DNA of 34,279 nt from Clostridiales bacterium. GTDB lineage: Bacteria > Bacillota > Peptococcia > DRI-13 > UBA5745. The stretch lies in NCBI GenBank assembly GCA_009777025.1, contig WRMS01000005.1:1-34279 (forward strand), given 5' to 3'. Below the pieces are notes generated by a model that was given only the letters and a program-made list of their open reading frames with translations, was not told the DNA's origin and made no database searches. The position numbers and the translations under genes were made by a program. Shown one piece after another: positions 10,247-16,861 of this stretch; position 1 is the stretch's first letter; the number at the start of each line of letters is the position of its first letter.

Positions 10247-10252
10247 TTGCTT

Positions 10253-10280
10253 TTTACAAAAAAACGCGATATGCTATGAA
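10253..10280 (+). promoter_or_regulatory. Possible promoter of the LuxR regulator
   Basis: TTTACA (10253-10258), a 16-base spacer and TATGAA (10275-10280) form a plausible sigma-70 promoter about 65 bases before the regulator's start. An overlapping alternative is TTGCTT, 17 bases, TATGCT. The upstream TATGAAGTTTTT copy ends just before the -35 box. Confidence 0.35.
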
Positions 10281-10343
10281 AATAGTGCTACGCGCGAGTA
10301 AGAAGTACACCGCCTATCATGACGAAAGGATTGGCGACTGATA

Positions 10344-12893
10344 TTGAGTGAAACCCAAAACGCTTTTCTAAAAAGCAGATTTACCCCCGCCGTACTGCCG
10401 GAGGTGTATGCGCCGAGGCGGGAGCTTTTATCCGTGCTCCACAAAGCGGCGTCGCGGCATTTTGTCTATGTGGGTGCGCCCGCAGGAAGCGGCAAGACCG
10501 TTTCTGCCTTGCTGTGGCTAAACGCCAGCGGGCGTAAATCTATCTGGATTGGGCTTAACGAGTATGACAACGCGACCGCTGTTTTTTACAAGCAGCTTGC
10601 CCTTGGCATTTTTTCCATTCAACCGGATAACGAGGGAATGCGCGGCTTGCTGACCGATTCCCATTTTTCCGCCACGCCGATAGAGCATACAATCCGGCTG
10701 ATTACAGAAATGCGCCCGGACGATGCGCTTTGCGCTATTGTCTTGGACGACGCGCATTTAGTCACAAACTTTGAGATCATCAAGTCCCTCCCCGCTGTGC
10801 TTGAGCGCTTGCCGAGAACCTTTGTCACGTTGATTTTATCAAGGAACCCCATGCCCGAAAGTTTCCGGCGCATAATCGTGGAGGATAGCGAACTATCGTT
10901 AGCACATCTCAGGTTCAGCCCGGACGAGATACGCCTGTACTTTCAGAGCCTCGGACGGTTTCTGTCGCCGGAAGAAGCGCAGTTCGCATTTGTTTCCACC
11001 GACGGGCTGGCAATCGGGGTAAACGCCGTGGCGATGTCGGGGCACATTGAACTTGGCAAAAGCGCAAGCGTATTTGCGCAATATTTTGAGGATCATATTT
11101 GGAATACATGGGATGATCGTACACGGGATTTCTGCCTCAAAACATCCGTGCTGGACGAGTTCACGCCTTACTTTGCAGAGCGGCTAACGGGATATGGCGA
11201 CGCGCCGGAGATCATGGAACGGCTATCGCGCACCAACGCTTTTTTAAGCCATTTGCATGAGGATATTTACCGGTTTCACCATTTGTTCCAAGAATTTTTA
11301 AGGGATAAGGTGCATCGATCCGATGTGGATGTTATTGCGCTCTATAAAACGGCGGCGGAGTTTTACAGGGAGAACGGCGAGTATTCAATGGCGCTTCGCT
11401 TTTGGCTGGATAGCGGCGACTACAAGGGCGCCGACGCCTTTCTGCTGCTGTTTATGTTTCACAATAACCATGGCGACATTGCCGGGTATGTGGATTTCTT
11501 GCGCTTGTATTTCATGCGAGATTTTCCGGAAAAGGCATTCAAGGACGCACCGGCTTTGCATGTCTGTTGCGCTTGGTATTATTACATGACCGGGCAATAC
11601 AAGGAATATGAGCATCACGCTGACGAGGGGTACAAGCATATCATGAGAATCGCGCTGTATGACCCGAAATTCGTGGAGTTCGCTATGCTGATGTATAGTG
11701 TGGATCATCGCAGCGAAATGTTGGATAAAGTAAAGCGCTTCGGCGTTTTCGGGAAACTGGTAAAGGGCTTTTCAAAAGACGGTATCATTCGGTATATCGC
11801 GTCTTTCACGCATAATCTGCCATACGCCCATAGAAGCAGTTATGACTATTCTGAGGTTTTGCGGACCCATGAAAATATCGTAAAGATTCGGAAATCCGCT
11901 TTTATCACCCTGCTTGGCGACCAAGCGGAGTGTATCATCCCTCTTGGCGTATCCGGCATTGATTATGAACGCAATTGTTTGGGCGCGGCATATGAGGAGA
12001 TGAGATTGCTGAATAGGCAACTGACGGAGCGGAACAGCGTTGAGCTTCGGGTCTCGTCAAAATTTCTTTATCACAGCATTCTTTTGCACATGGGACGCAC
12101 GGAAGAAGCGGATGCGGCGCTCAATGACCTCAATGCATTTGTAAATTCGTCCGCGCCGTTTTTTCTTTCGAACTTAGAGGCATATAAAACAAAAATCGCC
12201 TTGCTCGACTGCGACATGGCAGCGGCAAAAGCTTGGCTTGACAGTTATTATGTTGTTGAAGTGACATATATGGAATTGTACAAGCTGTTTCAGCACTTTA
12301 CCACAGCACGGGCGTATATGGTAACAGGCGACGGAGTGAACGCCCGAAAATATGTGACGATGCTCCGGGCGTTTGGGCAGAAGCTGAACAGGGTCTGCGA
12401 CTATTGCGAGGCGTCGGTATTGCTGGCGGCGCTTGATTGGGCGGAGGGCAACAAAAAAGAAGCCGTTGCGGTCCTGAGCGACGCGCTGGAAAGGCTTCAG
12501 CATTACGGCTATTCGAGAATGGTGATTGACGAGGGCGCGGCAGTGCTGCCAATACTGAAACGTATTGCTTCGCAAATAGGAAAGCAGGGTTACACCGGCA
12601 AGCTGAAACGCGAGTTTGTCAATGAATGTATGATTTCAGCATATGCTTTCGCAAAGCAACACAAAGGCGTCGCTGCGTATCATGTCAGGCAACAAAAGCC
12701 TGTAAAGCTTTCCAAACAGCAGAAGAATATCATAACGCTCCTGTCAAAAGGATACACCAACGCGCAGATTTGCGAGGTAACCGGACGCAAGATCACCACG
12801 ATTAAGACGCACACTTCGCTTGCGTATGAAAAGCTGAGCGTGAACAGCGCGATGGATGCTGTGTTGAAAGCGCGGGAGTTGGGGCTGATATGA
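10344..12893 (+). CDS. MalT/LAL-type LuxR transcriptional regulator (849 aa)
   Basis: This is a large ATP-binding LuxR regulator of the MalT type. It has a P-loop GAPAGSGKT at residues 44-52, a Walker B-like CAIVLDDAH near residue 135, a long helical repeat region from about 330 to 760 that probably senses a ligand, and a C-terminal LuxR helix-turn-helix from about 787 (LSKQQKNIITLLSKGYTNAQI, then TIKTHTSLAYEKLSV). Members are signal- and ATP-dependent activators. The start is TTG with AAAGGA upstream at long spacing, so the N-terminus is slightly uncertain. It is divergent from the SLH operon and ends 21 bases before the oppositely oriented LPxTG gene. The natural inference is that it controls one or both surface-protein genes; the ligand is unknown. 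Confidence 0.9.
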   Translation: MSETQNAFLKSRFTPAVLPEVYAPRRELLSVLHKAASRHFVYVGAPAGSGKTVSALLWLNASGRKSIWIGLNEYDNATAVFYKQLALGIFSIQPDNEGMRGLLTDSHFSATPIEHTIRLITEMRPDDALCAIVLDDAHLVTNFEIIKSLPAVLERLPRTFVTLILSRNPMPESFRRIIVEDSELSLAHLRFSPDEIRLYFQSLGRFLSPEEAQFAFVSTDGLAIGVNAVAMSGHIELGKSASVFAQYFEDHIWNTWDDRTRDFCLKTSVLDEFTPYFAERLTGYGDAPEIMERLSRTNAFLSHLHEDIYRFHHLFQEFLRDKVHRSDVDVIALYKTAAEFYRENGEYSMALRFWLDSGDYKGADAFLLLFMFHNNHGDIAGYVDFLRLYFMRDFPEKAFKDAPALHVCCAWYYYMTGQYKEYEHHADEGYKHIMRIALYDPKFVEFAMLMYSVDHRSEMLDKVKRFGVFGKLVKGFSKDGIIRYIASFTHNLPYAHRSSYDYSEVLRTHENIVKIRKSAFITLLGDQAECIIPLGVSGIDYERNCLGAAYEEMRLLNRQLTERNSVELRVSSKFLYHSILLHMGRTEEADAALNDLNAFVNSSAPFFLSNLEAYKTKIALLDCDMAAAKAWLDSYYVVEVTYMELYKLFQHFTTARAYMVTGDGVNARKYVTMLRAFGQKLNRVCDYCEASVLLAALDWAEGNKKEAVAVLSDALERLQHYGYSRMVIDEGAAVLPILKRIASQIGKQGYTGKLKREFVNECMISAYAFAKQHKGVAAYHVRQQKPVKLSKQQKNIITLLSKGYTNAQICEVTGRKITTIKTHTSLAYEKLSVNSAMDAVLKARELGLI

Positions 12894-12914
12894 ATGCGGA
12901 TGTCATAGAGCAGT

Positions 12915-14843
12915 TCACTTTTTGGAACTCTCTTGCATTTGCTTGACGCCGTAAAAAGTCGCGCAGAAGACGCCAAGTACAGTCGGGCAGCATAGCACGA
13001 TCAGCCACTGCGTCTGATCGTGATTTTCGCCTGTATTCGGAAGACGAATGCCAGCCCCCGGTATCCCCATATAGAGATCGCCCGGGATCCCCCCTATCGT
13101 TATATCGCCTAGAATGTTTCTGGAAACAGGTTCCACTGAAAGGGAAACGTCATAGTTGTCAGAATAGTCCGGAATGGGAAGGATCGGGTCCTCGGGATCT
13201 TCCGGATCCTCCGGAACGCCGGGAACATCCGGGTTGTATGGGTAATCCGGGCTACTGGGAACATCCGGGTTGTACGGATCATCAGAACCCCTAGGAAAGT
13301 AAGGATAGTAAGGAACGTACAGGTCTTCAGAAACGTCCCACTCTTCAAGAAATTCTTCCTCTTCCTCCTCGTCCTCAGGGTCTTCGGGATCTTCGGGGTC
13401 CTCGGGGTCCTCAGGGTCTTCGGGGTCCTCAGGGTCCTCAGGGTCCTCAGGGTCTTCGGGATCTTCGGGGTCCTCGGGGTCCTCAGGGTCTTCGGGGTCC
13501 TCAGGATCTTCGGGATCCTCAGGGTCCTCAGGATCCTCAGGGTCCTCAGGGTCCTCAGGGTCCTCGGGGTCTTCGGGATCCTCCGGATCCTCGGGATCCT
13601 CAGGGTCCTTAGGGTCTTCGGGGTCCTCAGGGTCCTCGGGGTCCTCGGGGTCTTCGGGGTCCTCAGGGTCCTCGGGGTCCTCGGGGTCCTCAGGGTCCTC
13701 AGGGTCTTCGGGGTCTTCCGGATCATCAGGGACTTCAAAAAGCGGGTCGTGATTACATTCGAAATACCAGCCGCCGCCGGTCCAGGGAAAGTTATGATGC
13801 TCTGCTCCATCGCCTGAACGGGTTAAATTGCCGTTGACGAACAGTCTTCCGTTGGTACTAGCTGTGATCTCAACGGATTCCGCCATAGGCGCGATGATGG
13901 AACCCATAAACTGTGACGTACCGGTAATTTCCAAGTCTTTCACGTCGACAAAGTTCCACAGGATGGCGGAAGCGGCATTTCCATAATCCTCAGTATCTGA
14001 GGGAAAGTCCACTCGCTCGATGTCGAAAGTAAATTCATTACAAAAAATGCTTGCCTGTTCGCCGATGACATTGATCACGATTGGCGTGAAGCGACCGTTG
14101 TCCAATCTGGGAATATTCGTAAACTCAAAGCCTCCCCAAAAGCCAACTGTGTCAAATACTTCCGCATTGATCGTAAAAACTTGCAAAGGCGCTTCTGGAT
14201 CTTCACAGGTGAATACGACAGCGCCATACTCATAATCAGCCGTTCCGGTAGGCTCCAACTGCGAGAGGTTGAAAGACTGCAAGTTGAGTTCCTCTTCAAA
14301 ACCTGACCAATGGGAGACAGCTGCTGCGCCCAGTTCATCATAGATATTGTCTTGGTTTTCTATTCCATCACTATATACTGCCAAAACAACGCCATCTCCG
14401 CTTATTGTTCCGCCAATCCATGCCACGGCGGATATGGTTCCGGCATTTATCGCGGCGCCGATTTTCACTTCGCCGGGAGACGTGACGTCCAAGTTGCCGC
14501 CTACCGCCAGCATAACACTGTCAGGCGTAGGAAGGATACCGGAGCCAGCGCCCACAACCCCAATGCCCAATAGTTTGTCATTTTGAACGATCATATCACC
14601 AAGAATTACATTCAAGCCCTCGGATTCCGCAAAACTGGGGTCCGCTATGAAATTACCGCCGACCCAGACAGCAGGGGAGTTATCCTCAAATATAACGGAT
14701 GGATTGCCTACGCCTGGCATGCTAGTAATGCAGTCACAGGGCAGCGGCTCTGCGCCGGTTGCGATTGGCGCCGGCAAAATCAGCAGGCTGATTAATACGA
14801 TCGTTACCCAGGCGAACCTGCGTTTTATGTTTATTCTAGACAT
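12915..14843 (-). CDS. Choice-of-anchor-A domain protein with Glu-Asp-Pro stalk and LPxTG sorting signal (642 aa)
   Basis: Four parts are visible: a signal peptide (INIKRRFAW followed by a hydrophobic core to about ATGA); a beta-rich ectodomain of about 300 residues resembling choice-of-anchor-A domains (VWVGGNF early, then [24 protein letters not shown] at its end, a collagen-binding or biofilm surface fold); an acidic stalk of about 38 EDP triplets followed by Asp/Tyr/Pro-rich sequence; and the sorting signal LPNTG, a hydrophobic helix and a basic tail ending in SSKK. A sortase should link it to peptidoglycan, but none is encoded in this window. The ATG at 14843 is preferred to the one at 14858 because AAAGGA lies six bases before it, and the earlier ATG overlaps that site. 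Confidence 0.88.
   Translation of the reverse strand: MSRINIKRRFAWVTIVLISLLILPAPIATGAEPLPCDCITSMPGVGNPSVIFEDNSPAVWVGGNFIADPSFAESEGLNVILGDMIVQNDKLLGIGVVGAGSGILPTPDSVMLAVGGNLDVTSPGEVKIGAAINAGTISAVAWIGGTISGDGVVLAVYSDGIENQDNIYDELGAAAVSHWSGFEEELNLQSFNLSQLEPTGTADYEYGAVVFTCEDPEAPLQVFTINAEVFDTVGFWGGFEFTNIPRLDNGRFTPIVINVIGEQASIFCNEFTFDIERVDFPSDTEDYGNAASAILWNFVDVKDLEITGTSQFMGSIIAPMAESVEITASTNGRLFVNGNLTRSGDGAEHHNFPWTGGGWYFECNHDPLFEVPDDPEDPEDPEDPEDPEDPEDPEDPEDPEDPEDPEDPEDPKDPEDPEDPEDPEDPEDPEDPEDPEDPEDPEDPEDPEDPEDPEDPEDPEDPEDPEDPEDPEDPEDPEDPEDPEDPEDPEDEEEEEEFLEEWDVSEDLYVPYYPYFPRGSDDPYNPDVPSSPDYPYNPDVPGVPEDPEDPEDPILPIPDYSDNYDVSLSVEPVSRNILGDITIGGIPGDLYMGIPGAGIRLPNTGENHDQTQWLIVLCCPTVLGVFCATFYGVKQMQESSKK
13377..13718 (-). 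repeat. Coding minisatellite, 9-base unit, about 38 copies (EDP stalk)
   Basis: The coding-strand unit is GAGGACCCC with third-base variation. 342 bases give about 38 in-frame Glu-Asp-Pro triplets. Nearly all differences between units are synonymous; one unit has Lys instead of Glu (KDP). Because the period is a multiple of three, the other frames also stay open and produce spurious Arg/Thr/Pro-rich ORFs. Unit number is expected to vary between strains by slippage, changing stalk length without a frameshift. Confidence 0.95.
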
Positions 14844-14929
14844 AGGATTTCCTTTCATCCGATTTATTTGTTAAGCAAAGTGGCGTAATTCGAGCAAAAA
14901 AGCTAAAAATGAGGAGAACACCCGAAGAT

Positions 14930-14977
14930 GGCTAAGCCATTCAGGCTGACAAGATCAGCTTATAAAATGGTTTAGCC
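14930..14977. other. Nested long hairpin upstream of the LPxTG gene
   Basis: GGCTAAGCCATT (14930-14941) pairs with AATGGTTTAGCC (14966-14977) over 12 positions with one G-U pair. Inside it, GCTGA (14945-14949) pairs with TCAGC (14955-14959) around the loop CAAGA. There is no T-tract, so it is not a standard terminator. It would fall in the 5' leader of the LPxTG gene if transcription starts upstream of it. Confidence 0.5.
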
Positions 14978-14994
14978 GGGCGTGGTAAAAAGGT

Positions 14995-15011
14995 CTAAGA
15001 TGAGCTGCGCC
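14995..15011. repeat. 17-base repeat shared with position 10124-10140
   Basis: CTAAGATGAGCTGCGCC occurs at 14995-15011 and identically at 10124-10140. Both copies lie upstream of minus-strand surface-protein genes and in the same orientation relative to them. The first copy is 16 bases before the start codon of the four-helix-bundle gene; this copy is about 150 bases before the LPxTG gene. The role is unknown. Confidence 0.4.
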
Positions 15012-15017
15012 CATAAC

Positions 15018-15038
15018 CCAAAGCTGCGCAGCCTTTGG
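15018..15038. other. Tight inverted repeat in the intergenic region
   Basis: CCAAAGCTGC pairs with GCAGC-C-TTTGG, a 10-bp stem with one bulged C and almost no loop. A second hairpin follows at 15114-15131 (CGCTGCG, loop ATTC, CGCAGCG). Neither is followed by T residues. They make this stretch unusually structured. Confidence 0.4.
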
Positions 15039-15493
15039 TGAATGTTACATGGGACGCTGTCCCATACCCTGTCAGCATTCGCGCGCATGTCGCTCATGCC
15101 TTCCGCTTTGCGGCGCTGCGATTCCGCAGCGTTAGTGACTGACTCCCAAAAAAGAACTTGTTTTAAATTGATGTTGTTGAGGAGTAAGTCACTATAGCGC
15201 ATGTTTATCTTATCGGAGAATCCGTGAGAGTGCTTCGTTTCGTGGACAAAGTTGTATGTACATGGGCTATTTACGATATACTATAGTCGTTCTGAAACAA
15301 AAAAAAAGCCCCCAATTTTTGTGAATTTGTAGAAATTATTACACCCCAATTTGTATAAATCCGAAATCCACATGCATTTCCATGATAGTTCGGTTACTTC
15401 CGGCAAGGTTGATGCTGTATTCGTCTGGAATAACATTCATCAAAAATTGTGTGAAAACATGTAGAACGCGCGAAGATAGAAAATATTGGGAAT

Positions 15494-15523
15494 GTATACA
15501 TGTATTTTGAACGACATGTATAC
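15494..15523. promoter_or_regulatory. Perfect inverted repeat, likely operator of the hdr operon
   Basis: GTATACATGT (15494-15503) and ACATGTATAC (15514-15523) are perfect inverted repeats with a 10-base spacer, so the half-sites lie 20 bases apart, two turns on one face of the helix. The right arm ends one base before the -35 hexamer. Each arm contains a GTATAC core, as in some GntR/FadR-type sites; that family assignment is only a suggestion. No regulator gene adjoins it. Confidence 0.7.
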
Positions 15524-15552
15524 TTGATTTTTAAATGATTCTCGGGTATACT
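15524..15552 (+). promoter_or_regulatory. Sigma-70 promoter of the hdr-flx operon
   Basis: TTGATT (15524-15529), exactly 17 bases, TATACT (15547-15552), five of six matches at the -10 box and four of six at the -35. Transcription would start near 15559, leaving a leader of about 25 bases before hdrB. It directly abuts the inverted repeat on its left. Confidence 0.75.
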
Positions 15553-15584
15553 GTCGGATATATGCATGGAAGAGGCTGAATCGT

Positions 15585-16400
15585 ATGAGTTTTCATTATT
15601 ATCCCGGATGTACGCTGAAAACCAAAGCAAAGGATCTGGACGAATGCGCGAGAAAATCGGCGGAGGCCCTGGGTGTACCGCTCATCGAATGGGAGGAGTG
15701 GCAGTGCTGCGGCACGGTTTATCCCCAGGCACAAGATGAGATTGCAACGCGCCTTGCCGCTATCCGCGCGCTGGACGAGGCCAGGCGGAACGGCAGCGAT
15801 CTGCTGACGATTTGTTCCGCTTGCCACCATGTCATGAAGCGCATTAATCGCGATATGCAAACGAACGAAGACATCCGGACAAAGGCCAACAATTATCTTG
15901 CGCTGGATACGCCCTATACCGGGCAGACGCGGGTGGTGCACTATCTGGAAATGCTGCGGGATACGGTGGGTTTCGACGAGCTCAGAAAGCGTGTCCTTTA
16001 TCCGCTGACCGGGCGCCGGATCGGCGCCTACTATGGATGCATGCTACTGCGCCCAAGCAAGGAAATGCAGTTTGATGATCCGGAAAACCCGTCTATCATG
16101 GAAGATTTTCTGGAAGCCATAGGCGCTGAGCCGGTACGGTATCCTTACAGGAACGAATGCTGCGGCGGCTATGTAGCGCTTGAGGAGGCGGCGCTGGTAG
16201 GGGAGCTTTGCGGGAAAGTGCTGGATTCGGCGCGCCAAAAAGGCGCCGAAGCACTGATTACCGCCTGCCCGCTGTGCCGGTATAATCTGAGGAAGAACGG
16301 AAGCAAGCAGGATATGCCCGTTTATTATTTCAGCGAATTGCTTGCGGAAGCGCTGGGCGTGAACAGGACAAACACAGAGCCCGTTCGGTTAGAAAAGTAG
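15585..16400 (+). CDS. hdrB: Heterodisulfide reductase subunit B-like protein (HdrB, 271 aa)
   Basis: The protein has two complete CCG domains, which bind the two non-cubane [4Fe-4S] clusters at which HdrB cleaves disulfides. The first uses Cys9, Cys41-Cys42 and Cys77/Cys80; the second uses Cys152, Cys192-Cys193 and Cys228/Cys231. The length is close to the family norm. HdrB is the terminal, high-potential subunit of cytoplasmic HdrABC complexes and receives electrons through HdrC. In bacteria its substrate is usually unknown: CoM-S-S-CoB in methanogens, probably DsrC trisulfide in sulfate reducers. No dsrC gene is present here. It is the first gene of a nine-gene operon behind a clear promoter; a GA-rich ribosome binding site precedes the ATG. 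Confidence 0.93.
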   Translation: MSFHYYPGCTLKTKAKDLDECARKSAEALGVPLIEWEEWQCCGTVYPQAQDEIATRLAAIRALDEARRNGSDLLTICSACHHVMKRINRDMQTNEDIRTKANNYLALDTPYTGQTRVVHYLEMLRDTVGFDELRKRVLYPLTGRRIGAYYGCMLLRPSKEMQFDDPENPSIMEDFLEAIGAEPVRYPYRNECCGGYVALEEAALVGELCGKVLDSARQKGAEALITACPLCRYNLRKNGSKQDMPVYYFSELLAEALGVNRTNTEPVRLEK

Positions 16401-16439
16401 AAACAGATAGAACAATAGAAATTGTAAGGGGGGCTTCCA

Positions 16440-16838
16440 TTGAGTCCGGTTCGTTCGGAACCTGCGGAGATCGTCACAGAGATGAGCGGCGTCAATCCGC
16501 GAAAGTGCATGAGATGCGGAAAGTGTTCCGCGACCTGTCCGTCTTTTTCGAAAATCGATATTCCTCCCCATCGATTCGTCATGATGGTGGAAAACGGGGA
16601 AATAGAAGCGCTTCTTTCTTCGCAGCTGTTGTGGAAATGTCTCTCCTGCTTTGCCTGTGTGGAACGCTGCCCCAGGGGCGTGGAGCCTTCCAAACTGGTG
16701 GAAGCGGTGCGTCTGCTCCAAATCCGCGGTCAGGGGAAGAATTATAGGACGCCGGACGATGTGCCGCAGTTTGTCGAGGCGGATGAGGAGATTCCGCAGC
16801 AACTGATTACCAGCACCCTGCGGAAATATAGCAAGTAA
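16440..16838 (+). CDS. hdrC: Heterodisulfide reductase subunit C-like ferredoxin (HdrC, 132 aa)
   Basis: Two classical [4Fe-4S] motifs are visible: CMRCGKCSATCP at about residues 23-34 and CLSCFACVERCP at about 67-78, within the helical fold of HdrC. It carries electrons from HdrA to HdrB. The start is TTG at 16440, supported by an AAGGGGGG ribosome binding site about six bases upstream. It follows hdrB by 39 bases and precedes hdrA by 23. The length is somewhat short for the family, and no extra domain is present. Confidence 0.92.
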   Translation: MSPVRSEPAEIVTEMSGVNPRKCMRCGKCSATCPSFSKIDIPPHRFVMMVENGEIEALLSSQLLWKCLSCFACVERCPRGVEPSKLVEAVRLLQIRGQGKNYRTPDDVPQFVEADEEIPQQLITSTLRKYSK

Positions 16839-16861
16839 CGAATAAATAGGATGTGAGCGTA

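Larger units (their letters stand above)
14859..15584. other. Structured intergenic region without a convincing gene
   Basis: This gap lies between the divergent LPxTG gene and the hdr operon. It contains three clustered hairpins (14930-15131), a 17-base sequence shared with the SLH operon leader, an A-run with a weak A+T stem near 15298-15325, and the hdr operator and promoter at its right end. A 76-codon minus-strand frame (14972-15202) has no ribosome binding site and no recognisable domain, so I do not call it a gene. Confidence 0.6.

Noticed and set aside
13109-13810. A long minus-strand frame rich in Arg, Thr, Pro and Lys.
   Set aside because: It is the shadow of the 9-base repeat, which leaves all frames open; it has no ribosome binding site.
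14972-15202. A 76-codon minus-strand frame in the intergenic region.
   Set aside because: No ribosome binding site, no recognised domain, and it overlaps three inverted repeats.
15296-15325. A-rich/T-rich stem around GCCCCC as a terminator of a minus-strand transcript.
   Set aside because: The stem is almost purely A-T and no gene ends there.
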